Notes: a model not told the origin generated them from the sequence alone. A DNA stretch of 64,000 nt from Staphylococcus taiwanensis (GCA_020544305.1 CP058667.1:1860001-1924000); one strand, 5' to 3'. Shown: positions 39,806-51,481, numbered from the stretch's first letter. Translations and numbers: made by a program.

Positions 39806-41264
39806 ATTTTTTATAGGCGGCTTCTAAACCAATTAAATCGTCTCGATGTGGTACTTTAACATGACCTGGCATAATTTGATATGGTTCTCTTCCTTTGGAA
39901 GCAAGCACTACTGTATCTCCTGGTTCGGCAACATCAATTGCATGTTTAATTCCTTCTGCACGATCATCAAATTCAACATAATTATGATGTGTTGCACCTT
40001 TAGCAAGTTCTGCAGTCAACATTTTTGGATCATCATTAGCAGGATTATCCGGTGTGAAAATAACATAATCTGCTCTACATGCCACTGAACCCATTTCAGG
40101 TGTTTTCGTTAAGTCACGCTCTCCTGCCATACCGACTAAGAAGATAAGCTTTTGCTTAACAAATGGTTTAACCGCATCAATCAATTTATTCATGCCATCA
40201 GCTGTATGTGCATAATCTATAATTAAATCAATAGGTAAAGAAGGATCTAATACTTCTAAACGTCCTTCCACTGGTTCGAGATTTTCCACTACTTTGATAA
40301 TATCTTCTATTGAAGTACCCTTGCTCCACACAGCAATCATCGCTGCCATTATATTAGAGATGTTAAATTTACCTACATAAGGTGATTTCACATGATATGT
40401 ACCAAAGGGCGTTGCAAAATCAAATTCTACGCCTTGCAACGATTCCTTAATATTTACTGCCTTAAATTGAGCATCATTGTCTATACCATAACTAAATATT
40501 TCATATGGCGTAACTGACGCTAAATACTCAGAAAAGTCATCATCATTATTTAAGACAACATACTTTTCTTTAGATAAATCCTCTCCTAATTGACTGAATA
40601 ACAGTGATTTAGCATGTCCATATGCTTCCATTGTGCCATGGAAGTCTAGATGGTCTTGTGTCAGGTTAGAAAATATAGCTACATCAAATTCTACACCACG
40701 TAATCGGCCAAGTGATAAGCCATGACTTGAAACTTCCATTGTCATTGCTTCTGCTTTTTCATCAACAGCTTGTTTGATTTTCTTAGTTAAAGATACTGTT
40801 TCTGGTGTCGTATTCGCACCCTTAGTCTTTTGTTCATTAATTTGAAAGCCATTTGTTCCCAAATATGCACTGCCTTTTCCTAAACCTCTGAAAATAAGAT
40901 GAATCATCGTAGCGATGGATGTCTTACCATTGGTACCTGTAACACCAAAAGTCGTTAATTGGTGACTAGGATATTCAAATAATGTATGTGCTAATAAGCT
41001 CGCGACTCTCAATGTATCTGGTACGATGACTTGGGTCACATCACCATCAAGGTCCTGTTGCTTATTTACTACGACGATTTTGGCACCTTGATTAACAACG
41101 TTTTGACAGAATTTATGGCTATCTACTGTATAGCCTTTTGATGCGACGAATATACTTCCTTCACTTGCTGTACGTGAATCTGTAGTGATATCAGTAACAT
41201 TTATATCTAACGTTCCTATAACCAGTTTAACTCTTATTTTTTCGAACAACTCATTCGCATTCAA
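39780..41264 (-). CDS. murE: UDP-MurNAc-L-Ala-D-Glu:L-lysine ligase
   Basis: The 494-aa Mur ligase has the ATP loop [28 protein letters not shown] and DYAHTADGM. The amino-acid specificity motif reads DNPANDDP, the staphylococcal L-lysine form, where diaminopimelate enzymes have DNPR. It adds L-Lys to the peptidoglycan stem peptide in the cytosol. The start is TTG, with AAGGAG about 9 bases upstream. It heads an operon with the YueH-like gene and prfC. Confidence 0.97.
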   Translation of the reverse strand: MNANELFEKIRVKLVIGTLDINVTDITTDSRTASEGSIFVASKGYTVDSHKFCQNVVNQGAKIVVVNKQQDLDGDVTQVIVPDTLRVASLLAHTLFEYPSHQLTTFGVTGTNGKTSIATMIHLIFRGLGKGSAYLGTNGFQINEQKTKGANTTPETVSLTKKIKQAVDEKAEAMTMEVSSHGLSLGRLRGVEFDVAIFSNLTQDHLDFHGTMEAYGHAKSLLFSQLGEDLSKEKYVVLNNDDDFSEYLASVTPYEIFSYGIDNDAQFKAVNIKESLQGVEFDFATPFGTYHVKSPYVGKFNISNIMAAMIAVWSKGTSIEDIIKVVENLEPVEGRLEVLDPSLPIDLIIDYAHTADGMNKLIDAVKPFVKQKLIFLVGMAGERDLTKTPEMGSVACRADYVIFTPDNPANDDPKMLTAELAKGATHHNYVEFDDRAEGIKHAIDVAEPGDTVVLASKGREPYQIMPGHVKVPHRDDLIGLEAAYKKFGGGPVEH

Positions 41265-41680
41265 AATGTATCGCTCCTTCTTTTACAATAATTCTATTAT
41301 ACATGTTTTGAAGTTGTTGATAAATTTATTTCCATTAAAAATAACCTATTTTAAGCGTAATGATGTCTCATTTAAATTATTATAAATTTATTAAATCACA
41401 GTGCATTTTTATTTATTAAGTTAAGGTTAATTATTTTTAAATTTTTATTTATATACGTCTAAATCTCAATACATTTCTATTTATAAATGCTACGATAGAC
41501 ATATAAAGATGAAGTTAACATTATTATTGTGCTATAATGCACTATAAATGAAATTTATGGGTTTAATAAAGTTTTTGTATACTTCGTAGTCATTTACAAA
41601 TAAGGCAATGAAGCTCCTATTAAATCCATCAAGTGATGTATTATATGTATTAAATTTAAATTAATGGAGGGTGACTATTA
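41265..41680. other. Divergent intergenic region murE / ugtP
   Basis: This AT-rich 416-base stretch holds two promoters. For ugtP an extended -10 (TG-C-TATAAT, 41530-41538) is visible, giving a leader of about 135 bases. I see no ORF and no strong hairpin. Confidence 0.5.
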
Positions 41681-42856
41681 ATGGTTACTCAAAATAAAAA
41701 GATATTGATTATTACCGGCTCATTTGGCAATGGACATTTACAAGTGACGCAAAGTGTCGTTAATCAACTTAATGAAATGAACTTGTCCCATTTATCTGTT
41801 ATTGAGCACGATTTGTTTATGGAAGCACATCCAATTCTTACTTCTATATGTAAAAAATGGTATATCAATAGCTTTAAATATTTTAGAAATATGTATAAAA
41901 ACTTTTATTATAGTCGCCCTGATGAGTTAGATAAATGTTTTTATAAATATTATGGATTAAATAAACTAATTAACTTACTCTTAAAAGAAAAACCAGACTT
42001 AATATTATTAACATTCCCTACTCCTGTTATGTCAGTATTAACAGAACAATTTAACATGCGCATTCCTATAGCCACTGTAATGACTGATTATCGCCTACAA
42101 AAAAACTGGATTACACCTAATTCTCTTAGATATTATGTGGCTACGGAACAAACCAAAGCAGATTTTATTGAAGCTGGTATTCCTGCATCTGATATTAAAG
42201 TGACAGGTATTCCTATTTCTGACAAGTTTGAAGCGGATATTGATAAAGCGTCATGGTTAAAACAAAATAACTTAGACCCTGATAAGCCAACTATTTTAAT
42301 GTCAGCGGGTGCTTTTGGTGTATCTAAAGGATTTGAAGATATGATTGAAAGCATTCTAGAAAAGAGTCCTCATTCACAAATTGTTATGGTATGTGGCCGC
42401 AGCAAAGCTTTAAAACGTAATCTAGAAATACAATTTAAATCATACGATAATGTACTTATTCTAGGCTATACCAAACACATGAACGAGTGGATGGCTTCAA
42501 GTCAACTTATGATTACTAAACCTGGTGGTATAACGATTTCAGAAGGTTTAACACGTAGTATACCTATGATTTTCTTAAATCCAGCACCAGGCCAAGAACT
42601 AGAAAATGCTTTGTATTTCCAAGATAAAGCATACGGTAAGATTGCGAACACGCCTGATGAAGCTATTGAAATCGTTTCTGATTTGACTAATCACGAAGAT
42701 AAATTACGTGCTATGACGGCTAAAATGGCAGAAGAAAAAGTAGATTATTCTACATATAGACTATGTACCGATTTATTAAATATCCTGGATAGCTCATCAC
42801 AACACCAGGAAATTTATGGAAAGGTGCCATTATATGCCAAGTTCTTCGTTAAATAG
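41681..42856 (+). CDS. ugtP: Processive diacylglycerol beta-glucosyltransferase (glycolipid anchor synthase)
   Basis: The 391-aa GT28-family protein is known as UgtP/Ypf[12 protein letters not shown] at the N terminus is the acceptor/diphosphate loop, and [12 protein letters not shown] near 280-291 is the nucleotide-sugar site. It adds two glucoses from UDP-Glc to diacylglycerol at the inner membrane face, making the anchor for lipoteichoic acid. ATGGAGGGTG-type site upstream. It overlaps ltaA by 23 bases. Confidence 0.95.
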   Translation: MVTQNKKILIITGSFGNGHLQVTQSVVNQLNEMNLSHLSVIEHDLFMEAHPILTSICKKWYINSFKYFRNMYKNFYYSRPDELDKCFYKYYGLNKLINLLLKEKPDLILLTFPTPVMSVLTEQFNMRIPIATVMTDYRLQKNWITPNSLRYYVATEQTKADFIEAGIPASDIKVTGIPISDKFEADIDKASWLKQNNLDPDKPTILMSAGAFGVSKGFEDMIESILEKSPHSQIVMVCGRSKALKRNLEIQFKSYDNVLILGYTKHMNEWMASSQLMITKPGGITISEGLTRSIPMIFLNPAPGQELENALYFQDKAYGKIANTPDEAIEIVSDLTNHEDKLRAMTAKMAEEKVDYSTYRLCTDLLNILDSSSQHQEIYGKVPLYAKFFVK

Positions 42857-44039
42857 AAAAAAAATCAGTAAAAATTTTAAAATAATGCTAGTTATTCTTT
42901 TTTTAATGGAATTTGCGAGAGGTATGTACGTATTAAGTTACATCAACTATTTACCAACCGTAACTTCTATTGCGGTAGCAGTCACTTCTGCAGCATTATC
43001 AATTCATTTTATATCCGATGCAGCCACTAACTTTGTCATCGGCTTCTTATTGAAAAAATTTGGTACTAAAATAGTCTTAACACTTGGATTTTTATTAGCC
43101 TTAGTCAGTTTATTCTTGGTCATTTGGTTCCCTGCCAATCCTATAGTCATAATTTTAAGTGCAATAATGCTAGGTATAGCAGTTAGTCCTATTTGGGTTA
43201 TTATGTTATCTAGTGTTGAAGAAGACCAACGTGGTAAGCAAATGGGTTATGTTTATTTTGCATGGCTATTAGGCTTATTAGTTGGTTGGGCATTTATGAA
43301 TGTCTTAGTTAAATTACATCCGACACGTTTCGCATTTATGATGTCACTCGTAGTTGTTATTGCTTGGGTACTGTATTATTTCGTAGATATTAAATTGACA
43401 AATTATAATACAAAGCCTGTTAGTGAACAATTGGGTCAAATCGTTGACGTTATGAAACGTCATCTCGTTTTATTCCCTGGTATTTTACTGCAAGGTGCTT
43501 CAATTTCTGCATTACTACCTATATTGCCAACTTACGCCACTAAGGTTGTAGGTGTAAGTACAATAGAATATACAGTAGCAATTGCTATCGGAGGCGTAGG
43601 TTGTGCAGTTTCAATGTTATTTTTATCTAAGATTATTGATAAAAATAGCAGAGGGTTTATGTACGGTATTATCTTTACTGGTTTCATTTTATTTACTGCA
43701 TTTATCTTTGGATTATCATTAGTCACAAATATTGTGATTGTATGGATAGTCGCAGTATTTATCGGTTTAATGTATGGTATTTTACTACCTGCATGGAATA
43801 CGTTTATGGCAGGTCAAATTGACCCGGCAGAACAAGAAGAAACTTGGGGCGTTTTTAATAGTGTACAAGGTTTTGGTTCAATGATTGGACCATTATTTGG
43901 TGGTCTTATTGCTCAGTTTTCAAATGGATTAAACAATACATTCTATTTTTCTGCATTTATCTTTTTAGTATTAGCTGTGTTTTATGGTATTTATTTTATT
44001 AAAAATAAAAACAATAAATCTCAGTTTAAATCACACTAA
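42834..44039 (+). CDS. ltaA: Glycolipid flippase LtaA (MFS)
   Basis: The 401-aa protein has twelve predicted helices of the major facilitator fold. It flips diglucosyl-diacylglycerol to the outer leaflet for lipoteichoic acid assembly. I chose ATG 42834 ([10 protein letters not shown]), 7 bases after AAAGGTG; an ATG six codons upstream lacks a site. The pairing with ugtP is the conserved staphylococcal arrangement. Confidence 0.94.
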   Translation: MPSSSLNRKKISKNFKIMLVILFLMEFARGMYVLSYINYLPTVTSIAVAVTSAALSIHFISDAATNFVIGFLLKKFGTKIVLTLGFLLALVSLFLVIWFPANPIVIILSAIMLGIAVSPIWVIMLSSVEEDQRGKQMGYVYFAWLLGLLVGWAFMNVLVKLHPTRFAFMMSLVVVIAWVLYYFVDIKLTNYNTKPVSEQLGQIVDVMKRHLVLFPGILLQGASISALLPILPTYATKVVGVSTIEYTVAIAIGGVGCAVSMLFLSKIIDKNSRGFMYGIIFTGFILFTAFIFGLSLVTNIVIVWIVAVFIGLMYGILLPAWNTFMAGQIDPAEQEETWGVFNSVQGFGSMIGPLFGGLIAQFSNGLNNTFYFSAFIFLVLAVFYGIYFIKNKNNKSQFKSH

Positions 44040-44104
44040 GATTTATGATTTAGGGATGTATTCCCCAAAATAAGATTGTAATTTAAATCAATATATTCAA
44101 AAAA

Positions 44105-44151
44105 TGAACCCGTAGATGATATTGAAACATATCATCCGCGGGTTCAATTAT
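44105..44151. terminator. Bidirectional terminator between ltaA and the yjcG homologue
   Basis: TGAACCCG..GATGATAT pairs with ATATCATC..CGGGTTCA around a 6-base loop. Confidence 0.88.
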
Positions 44152-44173
44152 ATGATCTAACTATCATTAAAGT

Positions 44174-44683
44174 TTATGCTAATTTAAACGTATCGATTAC
44201 TTTCCATTTATCATCATCTTCGTCGTAACTCAATAATGAAAGTTCATCAATAGTTTCTTTATGATCTACCCCTGCTAATTCTACTTGACCATAAATATCT
44301 TCAAATTCTTGACTTGATAAACCTTGAGCAATTGTAAAATGAGGTACAAATGGATGCTCTGCTTCGCCATGGAAATCTTCAGTATTAAATTTATCAAAAA
44401 GTTGTTCTAACTCGTCTGTTTTAGCAACTTTAAAATAAATTACATTATTAGTTGGTTTGAAACTTGAAGCTTTTGTAGCATGCACTTCTACTGGGCCAAA
44501 ACCTTCTAATCTTTTTTTAACTTCTTCTTTAACTGAATCTAACTCTGCATCATTAATTTCAAAGTGAGATTTAATCGTAATGTGTGGCATAATACGAGCA
44601 TACTCAGTATCATAACGTTTACGATAACCATTCACTTCATCTTGAAATGATTTTGACGGAATTAATGCTAATCCTATATTCAT
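44174..44683 (-). CDS. 2H phosphoesterase family protein (YjcG-like)
   Basis: The 169-aa protein has the two HxTx motifs of the 2H phosphoesterase superfamily: PHITIKSH (about residue 35) and PHFTIAQG (about 115). These act on 2',3'-cyclic or similar phosphoesters; the substrate of YjcG is not known. I chose ATG 44683 because AAAGGAGG lies 7 bases upstream. In Bacillus yjcG is next to yjcH, as here. Confidence 0.88.
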   Translation of the reverse strand: MNIGLALIPSKSFQDEVNGYRKRYDTEYARIMPHITIKSHFEINDAELDSVKEEVKKRLEGFGPVEVHATKASSFKPTNNVIYFKVAKTDELEQLFDKFNTEDFHGEAEHPFVPHFTIAQGLSSQEFEDIYGQVELAGVDHKETIDELSLLSYDEDDDKWKVIDTFKLA

Positions 44684-44877
44684 TGAAATTCCTCCTTTGT
44701 TTAACATACTACCATTATAGCAAAATTCTAAATATTACGTTATTAGTTAGTTGAATTTTTTGAAAAGGTTTACAATAATCAAGCTTTTAAGATCCTACTC
44801 ACACTATTCAATAAAAAGACTTGTTATGTTATCTATTCATACCCTTTTCCAATAAAAATTAAATATTTATTTCAAAT

Positions 44878-45639
44878 TTAAAATTCTTTAGAAGAATCCG
44901 GAATTTCATCACTCAAGAAATAAGTTAAAATCTCTGGTAGCATAGGTTTCCATGATTTCCAATTATGCCCACCTTCAAATTCTTGATAATGATATGTGAC
45001 ATCTTTCTGTTGTATTGCCTTAGATAAAGCTCTGTTAGGTGTTAAGAAATTGGCACGCTCTCCAGTCGTTGGCAATTCGAAGTCTATTTCTTCTTTTCCA
45101 ATCGCATGCCAAATCGATAATTCTTTATATTGTAAGCAGTTGTTAAATTTCTCTAGGACAGTCTCATCTGAGTGTGGACTAAGCATTGCAACTTGGCTAA
45201 ATATCGTTGGATATGTCAGTGCTGTTAATAACGCGATACTCCCTGCTAGACTATCCCCCATTAATATTCTAGCATTACCGATTTTGTATGTTGGGAATGT
45301 ATGATCAATAAAAGGCAATACTTCTTTACCAACCGCTTGCACTGTTTTATTACTTCTACTACCTTGGGGATGAAATTCTTCTCTACGTTTGTCTACATCT
45401 TCATAATGAAATCCAACGATAATGGCACGTTCAATTTCTTCATCCCTTCTTAAACGTTCGTATTCACGTTGAAGTCTTCCAAATCTTAGAAAATCTAAAC
45501 CATCAAAACAGATGATGACTTGATATTTAAATAATTCAGAATAATCTTCAGGTAGATAAACTGATAAAGTGACATCTCGTTCTAAGATGCTACTATGTAA
45601 GATATGTTTATTAATTTTACCAGCTTTAAAATTAGACAT
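44878..45639 (-). CDS. Alpha/beta-hydrolase esterase (YjcH-like)
   Basis: The 253-aa protein belongs to the putative esterase (esterase D/enterochelin-esterase-like) family. The nucleophile elbow is GDSLAGS and the catalytic His is in FEGGHNWKSW; an Asp or Glu probably follows HAIGKEE. No signal peptide, so cytosolic. Substrate is unknown. About 170 bases separate it from the yjcG homologue downstream. Confidence 0.85.
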   Translation of the reverse strand: MSNFKAGKINKHILHSSILERDVTLSVYLPEDYSELFKYQVIICFDGLDFLRFGRLQREYERLRRDEEIERAIIVGFHYEDVDKRREEFHPQGSRSNKTVQAVGKEVLPFIDHTFPTYKIGNARILMGDSLAGSIALLTALTYPTIFSQVAMLSPHSDETVLEKFNNCLQYKELSIWHAIGKEEIDFELPTTGERANFLTPNRALSKAIQQKDVTYHYQEFEGGHNWKSWKPMLPEILTYFLSDEIPDSSKEF

Positions 45640-45922
45640 ATGACTGACGCCCCCTAATAAGAATATACTTATTGTATCAAGTTAATGGTAACTTTTAAAT
45701 CTCCTATTAAAATCAAATGTTTTATACTTATATTTAATGGTAATTTATACATTATTGTTATCACTTCTTAAACTCAGTGAATGACAGTAATCAAATTAAA
45801 ATATCAATTAAATACATATTCAATATGCTGTATCACTTTATTAATTAAAGTTTTTCTTTTTAACTCAACCTAATTGATATATACTTATTAAATAATTGAT
45901 TATTATAGGAGGACGTAAGCTT

Positions 45923-47008
45923 ATGCTTAACAAAGTTTGGTTTCGAACAGGAATTGCCTTAATCATCCTGTTTGTGCTAATTAAATTATTCATGGAAGTC
46001 CAAAGCGTATTTGCACCGATTGCAACCATTATCGGCTCTGTTTTTCTTCCATTTCTAATTAGCGGATTTTTATTTTATATCTGCTTACCATTCCAAAATA
46101 TTCTTGAAAAGTGGGGTTTCCCACGTTGGGCAAGTATTTTAACTATTTTCATAGGCTTAATAGCAATCATTGCCATTGTAGTCGCATTTATTGCACCTAT
46201 CATTATTTCGAATGTAAATAGTTTAATTAAAGCAACACCTGCTTTACAACGTGAAACAGAACAAATCATTAATTTCTCACTTACTCAAATGGATAAACTA
46301 CCAAGTGATGTAACGACTCGAATAAATTCAGCTGTTAAATCAATTGGTGATAGTATGACTGGCATTTTAGCCAATTCAATCACTTATTTAACATCATTTA
46401 TATCAACAATATTCTTATTGATTATGGTACCGTTCTTCTTAATTTACATGTTAAAAGATCATGAAAAATTCATTCCAGCGATTGCTAAATTTTTCAAAGG
46501 AGAACGAAAAGTCTTTGTAGTAGATTTATTAAAAGATTTAAATTTCACTTTAAAATCATATATTCAAGGACAAGTTACAGTTAGTGTTATCTTAGGTATC
46601 ATCTTATATATTGGTTACACAATAATCGGATTACCTTATACACCATTACTTGTACTATTTGCTGGTGTGGCTAACTTAATTCCATTCTTAGGACCTTGGT
46701 TATCTTTCGCGCCTGCAGCTATTCTTGGTATTATCGATGGGCCTACTACCTTTATCTGGGTCTGTGTAGTCACTTTAATAGCACAACAACTTGAAGGTAA
46801 TGTGATTACGCCAAATGTTATGGGTAAATCATTAAGTATTCACCCATTAACAATCATCGTAGTTATTTTAGCAGCTGGTGATTTAGGTGGTTTTACACTT
46901 ATTTTAATCGCTGTACCACTTTATGCAGTACTTAAAACAGTGGCTAGCAACGTCTTTAAATATCGACAACGTATCATAGATAAGGCGAACAGTAACGTTA
47001 AAGATTAA
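45923..47008 (+). CDS. AI-2E family transporter (UPF0118)
   Basis: The 361-aa membrane protein has a predicted eight-helix pattern of the AI-2E exporter family, including the conserved LIPFLGPWLSFAPA and NVITPNVMGKSLSIHPL near the C terminus. Members range from autoinducer exporters to Na+(Li+)/H+ antiporters, so transport specificity is open. I chose ATG 45923 with AGGAGG 10 bases upstream. Confidence 0.88.
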   Translation: MLNKVWFRTGIALIILFVLIKLFMEVQSVFAPIATIIGSVFLPFLISGFLFYICLPFQNILEKWGFPRWASILTIFIGLIAIIAIVVAFIAPIIISNVNSLIKATPALQRETEQIINFSLTQMDKLPSDVTTRINSAVKSIGDSMTGILANSITYLTSFISTIFLLIMVPFFLIYMLKDHEKFIPAIAKFFKGERKVFVVDLLKDLNFTLKSYIQGQVTVSVILGIILYIGYTIIGLPYTPLLVLFAGVANLIPFLGPWLSFAPAAILGIIDGPTTFIWVCVVTLIAQQLEGNVITPNVMGKSLSIHPLTIIVVILAAGDLGGFTLILIAVPLYAVLKTVASNVFKYRQRIIDKANSNVKD

Positions 47009-47046
47009 TTTTGAGAATTTAACTAAAGCAAATACTGATTAATATA

Positions 47047-47082
47047 GAGGTTGGGACAAACAAAGTCTCAACCTTTTTTATG
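47047..47082 (+). terminator. Terminator after the AI-2E family gene
   Basis: AGGTTGGGAC / GTCTCAACCT with a 7-base loop AAACAAA, followed by a T-run. The sequence resembles the dispersed TGGGACA hairpins of staphylococci. Confidence 0.88.
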
Positions 47083-47210
47083 TTTATCATTAGAATTTCA
47101 TTATGTCGCGTATGCCAATGTAATTGTCATCATTTCATTTAAAAGCAAATGACTTAAAAAGTGCCACTTGCACTTACTTATTCAGTTTCTATTAACATAT
47201 TAAAGAAATA

Positions 47211-47246
47211 AAAAAAGACTCGATGCATTATACATCAAGTCTTGTA
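47211..47246 (-). terminator. Terminator of fabI
   Basis: On the minus strand AAGACTTGATGT pairs with GCATCGAGTCTT, then TTTTTTATTTC. Confidence 0.88.
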
Positions 47247-47261
47247 CTAATATATTTATTA

Positions 47262-48032
47262 TTATTTAATTGCGTGGAAGCCACTGTCAACATGGATGTT
47301 TTCGCCAGTAACACCACTAGAGAAATCACTTAATAAATAAGCAGCTGTTTTACCGACTTCTTCTTGATCAACATTACGTCTTAATGGTGCACGTTCTTCA
47401 ATTTCTTTAAGAATTGTGTTGAAACCACCCACACCTTTAGCACTTAATGTACGGATAGGACCAGCTGAAATTGCATTAACACGGATGTTATCAGGACCTA
47501 AATCATATGCTAAATATTTAACATTCGCTTCTAAGCTTGCTTTAGCAACACCCATAACGTTATAGTTTTGTACTGCAAATTCGCCACCTAAATATGTTGT
47601 AGCTACAATGCTACCACCATTTGGCATAATTTTTTTAGCTTCATGTGCCACGATTGTTAATGAATATGAACTAATATCTTGTGCTAATAAGAAACCTTCG
47701 CGAGATGTTTCTGAGAAACGACCTCGTAAATCTTCAATATTGGCAAAAGCGATTGAATGATAAACGCCATCAATATTGCCAACTTCTTCTCCAATTTTAG
47801 CAAAGCCGTTAACTACATCTTCATCTTTTTGAACATCAATTTGATATAGCTTAGGATTTTGTTGGTTTAATTGTTCTAATAATTTTTCTAATTCTTTACG
47901 GCTACGATCTTTACGATACGTGAATACTAATTTAGCACCTAATTGGTCTAATACTTTAGCTACACCGAAACCGATACTACGTTTATTGGCAATACCCATA
48001 ATAACGAAGGTTTTGTTTTCAAGATTAATCAT
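47262..48032 (-). CDS. fabI: Enoyl-ACP reductase (NADPH)
   Basis: The 256-aa SDR-family enzyme reduces the enoyl-ACP double bond in each fatty-acid elongation cycle and is the triclosan target. The nucleotide site is GIANKRSIGFGVAK; the catalytic Tyr-x6-Lys is in YNVMGVAK, with the extra upstream Tyr of the enoyl reductases in TTYLGGEF. AAGGAG precedes the ATG. It is monocistronic. Confidence 0.97.
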   Translation of the reverse strand: MINLENKTFVIMGIANKRSIGFGVAKVLDQLGAKLVFTYRKDRSRKELEKLLEQLNQQNPKLYQIDVQKDEDVVNGFAKIGEEVGNIDGVYHSIAFANIEDLRGRFSETSREGFLLAQDISSYSLTIVAHEAKKIMPNGGSIVATTYLGGEFAVQNYNVMGVAKASLEANVKYLAYDLGPDNIRVNAISAGPIRTLSAKGVGGFNTILKEIEERAPLRRNVDQEEVGKTAAYLLSDFSSGVTGENIHVDSGFHAIK

Positions 48033-48238
48033 GTAAAAATCTCCTTATCATCATTGTCTTCTTTTTTAACTTAATCTTATTGTTTATAACAACAAAGAAT
48101 AATTTAATATTTATATTTTACCATTGTTGATAAAGTTTTATAAAGTAATTATGGCGATGGAACAAAAGTCCAAGTCAATTCAAATTTTTAGTCTTATTGT
48201 CTACCGCTAGTACTCTACTTTTCAAAAGAACGTTTGGT

Positions 48239-50083
48239 TTAATAATAAAATTCTAGTTCTGCTTTAAGATCATCGACGTATTCTTTAGAGCCTGTTACGA
48301 TAAGGCGGTCTTTATATCTTAGTTGCGTATCACCATGAGGAACGATAGACTCGTTGTTTCGAATAATTCGAACAAATATAATATCGCCACCGAATGGGAA
48401 ATTACGCAATTGAATACTTTCATATTTATGATTCAACATTTCAATTTCGTATAACGAAGTTTCAACATTGCTCAAGATATTTAACATGTTAGGCGTTTCG
48501 ATTAAACCTTGTAAGAATATCTTATTACTAATAAAGTTACTGAATACTTCTATACCTTCTGCTTTCATTTTTTCATCTTCATTGCTATTTTCAAGTCTAC
48601 ATATAACTCGATTTACATCATGCGCTTTAGCTAATTTAGCAACTTCACGATTTAAACTATCATCATTTGCTGAACATACAACAATATCTTGATTAAATAA
48701 TCCTAATCTTTCTAATACATGTTCTTCATAGGCAGAGATTTCAACTACTGTCACATTATCAGATAAATTTCGTTTATCTCCTAAATCTTTACGATAATAT
48801 AATGTCACATTATAAAGTTGAGGTGACAAATTTTGTACGATTGGAATTGTAAGTTGGTTTTTACCAATTAATGCGATATCAATCTTACGGTTCGCTTCAT
48901 CTGGAATTGGAAAGACCTTTTTGAAAATACTAGGAACAAATACACATGTAATAATTGCACTTAAGATTAATATACCAGACATCTCTGATGAAATTGTTTT
49001 GAGTTGTTCAGCAATCTTAGCCGATGCGATAACAAGTGACAATGTAGAAGTTAATAAAAATGCTGATGCAATCGTTGTCTTATTATCAAACCAACGTCTA
49101 ATAAACAATACTGGAACTAACTTTGAAATAATAAAAGCTAAAATTAATACCGGAATAATTAGTAATAATGATGGTTCTTTAATCAAAGATGGTATATTCA
49201 AATCTACGCCGACCATAATGAAGAAAATTGGAATGAAAAATCCATATCCAAATGAATCAAGCGTATGTACTAACTCTTCATCAGGCTTAAGTAATGATAC
49301 GACCACACCTGCTAAAAAAGCACCTAGAATATATTCAGCGCCTACCCCTTCCGCAAGTGCAACTAATAGAATAATCAATGCAAATATAGCTCTAATACCT
49401 ATTTGAGTTGTACCACCAATGAGGCGATGTAAAAATTTCATTCGCTTAAAGACAACGCCTAATACATAAAAGATTGCTGTAAAAACAAGCAATATAGCGG
49501 ATAGCCATACTGAACCATTACTATTTCCATTAATGCCACCATAAACCGTCAATAAGACCATTGTGACTAAATCAGCTAGAACTGCCACAAGTAAAATAAA
49601 TTGACCAATAGTAGTACGCATAATATTCATTTCTTTAAGTGTTGGTACTACTACACCTAATGAGATGGTTGAAATAATAATAATCATTAATAAAACATCG
49701 TCTACAAGTCCTAACCATTTAAAGACATAAGCTAAGATGATTGAAATAATCATGATAAATGCAAAAACAGTTAACGCTAAATTGAGATGACTAGGTATAT
49801 TTTTCTCATTTTTATTTGCACCTTGACGATGACGTGTATCTTTCTTAAAAGTACTAAAATCAATTTCTAACCCACTTAAAAACATTAAAAAGATAAACCC
49901 TAGCGTTGAAAGTATACTCAACATACTATCCTTTTCAACAAGATTTAAAAACGATTTACCAATTATAATCCCCATAATAATTTCAGCTACAACTACCGGC
50001 AAAAATGTAATATTTAATCTATTGATTATAATCGGTGTAAAGAATGCTGCTAAAACTACAATTACTAAAGAAAAGAACTCCAT
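48239..50083 (-). CDS. cpaA: CPA2-family monovalent cation/proton antiporter (CpaA type)
   Basis: The 614-aa protein has a 12-13-helix Na+/H+-exchanger domain (about 1-385), then a cytosolic RCK_N-like domain (about 400-520) and a terminal RCK_C domain (about 535-614; NFPFGGDIIFVRIIR, DRLIVTGSKEY). In S. aureus the protein at this position, CpaA, binds c-di-AMP through RCK_C and moves Na+ or K+ against H+. The start has AGGGGG. It is 9 bases downstream of mgtE, so the two form an operon. Confidence 0.9.
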   Translation of the reverse strand: MEFFSLVIVVLAAFFTPIIINRLNITFLPVVVAEIIMGIIIGKSFLNLVEKDSMLSILSTLGFIFLMFLSGLEIDFSTFKKDTRHRQGANKNEKNIPSHLNLALTVFAFIMIISIILAYVFKWLGLVDDVLLMIIIISTISLGVVVPTLKEMNIMRTTIGQFILLVAVLADLVTMVLLTVYGGINGNSNGSVWLSAILLVFTAIFYVLGVVFKRMKFLHRLIGGTTQIGIRAIFALIILLVALAEGVGAEYILGAFLAGVVVSLLKPDEELVHTLDSFGYGFFIPIFFIMVGVDLNIPSLIKEPSLLLIIPVLILAFIISKLVPVLFIRRWFDNKTTIASAFLLTSTLSLVIASAKIAEQLKTISSEMSGILILSAIITCVFVPSIFKKVFPIPDEANRKIDIALIGKNQLTIPIVQNLSPQLYNVTLYYRKDLGDKRNLSDNVTVVEISAYEEHVLERLGLFNQDIVVCSANDDSLNREVAKLAKAHDVNRVICRLENSNEDEKMKAEGIEVFSNFISNKIFLQGLIETPNMLNILSNVETSLYEIEMLNHKYESIQLRNFPFGGDIIFVRIIRNNESIVPHGDTQLRYKDRLIVTGSKEYVDDLKAELEFYY

Positions 50084-50092
50084 TTTGTCCCC

Positions 50093-51481
50093 CTAAGTTA
50101 AATACGACATGAATGTTGTTGCTAAACCGAAATAAATTAACATACTTACGATATCATTAATTGTAGTAATAAATGGACCACTGGCTACTGCTGGATCAAT
50201 ATTCAATTTATTCATCAGTAATGGAATCATAGAACCTACTAATGTACCAACCGTCATCGCTATCGTTAGACTGCCAGCAACAATTAATCCTAAGAATGGT
50301 TGTCGATAAATAGATACGATAATAATAAATAAAATAGTTGCACAGACTAGTCCTGACAACATTCCACTACCCGCTTCTCTTAATGCCACTTTAAATTTAC
50401 TCTGCTCATCAATTTCGCCTGTTGAAATATTACGAACAGATACGGCAAGAGATTGTGTGCCTGAATTACCAGACATACCACTAATGATAGGTATGAATGC
50501 TGCTAATAAAGCAACTTGTGATAATGTAGCTTCAAAGCTACCTAGTATAGTTGCTGTAATCATACCTAAAAAAGTAAGTATGATAAGCCAAGGTAAACGT
50601 TTTGTTGCAGTTTTAACAACTGAATCATTTGTAGAGTCGATATCTGAAACCCCGGCTAAACGAGAGTAGTCTTCACTTGCTTCTTCATCCATAACATCAA
50701 GGATATCATCAATCGTAATTATACCTAGTAAATGCTGTTGATAATCAACAACCGGCATGGCGATGAAGTCATAGTCTCTCATTTTTTGAGCAACATCTTC
50801 TTGGTCATCTGCTACATTTACGCTAATGACACGTTCACTCATGATATCTTCTATGTATGCGTCATTTTCAGCGACAATTAAATCTCTTAAAGATAATACC
50901 CCTAGCAATTGTCCATCACTATTTATCGCAAAAATAACATAAATTGTTTCAGCATCTGGTGCTTGTTCTTTAACTAACATTAACGCTTCTTTGACAGGGG
51001 TAGAAATATCTAAAGAAATGTACTCGGTAGTCATAATACCACCGGCAGTATCTTCTTCATAATGTAGTAAGTCTTTAATTTCGTTTGCTGCTTCACGATT
51101 CATTAAATTTAACAGACTTGCTACTTTGGATTTAGATAATTCATTTAAAATATCTACCGCATTATCGGAAGACATTTCTTCTAAGACTTTACTCGCGTAA
51201 TGCGCATTCATAGTGTCAAATAAACTTTCGTATTCTTCATCATCAATTTCTAATTGATCAAAGAATTCCCCTACTTCTTGTGGAGATAAAAATTCAAAAA
51301 TCTTTTGTCGATTGTCATCTGTTGTATCTTCAAAGTATTCACTTTGTTCATATTCGTGCATCACCAGAAATTCTTCTCTAAATTGATCGATGTCACCTTG
51401 CATTAAAAACTTATCTAATAAGCTTTGATTGTATACTTCTTCATTATTATTGTAGTCATTTTTCTCTGTTTCTAATGACAC
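50093..51481 (-). CDS. mgtE: Magnesium transporter MgtE
   Basis: The 462-aa protein has an N-terminal helical MgtE_N domain, two CBS domains (about 145-265; DIMSERVISV, IDDILDVMDEEASEDYSRL) and five membrane helices at the C terminus (SGMSGNSGTQSLAVSVR; PAVASGPFITTINDIV, which includes the pore Asp). It is a Mg2+ channel gated by cytosolic Mg2+. The start is GTG after GGAGGTG. It is at the 3' end of the run with the pseudouridine synthase and nadK. Confidence 0.95.
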   Translation of the reverse strand: MSLETEKNDYNNNEEVYNQSLLDKFLMQGDIDQFREEFLVMHEYEQSEYFEDTTDDNRQKIFEFLSPQEVGEFFDQLEIDDEEYESLFDTMNAHYASKVLEEMSSDNAVDILNELSKSKVASLLNLMNREAANEIKDLLHYEEDTAGGIMTTEYISLDISTPVKEALMLVKEQAPDAETIYVIFAINSDGQLLGVLSLRDLIVAENDAYIEDIMSERVISVNVADDQEDVAQKMRDYDFIAMPVVDYQQHLLGIITIDDILDVMDEEASEDYSRLAGVSDIDSTNDSVVKTATKRLPWLIILTFLGMITATILGSFEATLSQVALLAAFIPIISGMSGNSGTQSLAVSVRNISTGEIDEQSKFKVALREAGSGMLSGLVCATILFIIIVSIYRQPFLGLIVAGSLTIAMTVGTLVGSMIPLLMNKLNIDPAVASGPFITTINDIVSMLIYFGLATTFMSYLT

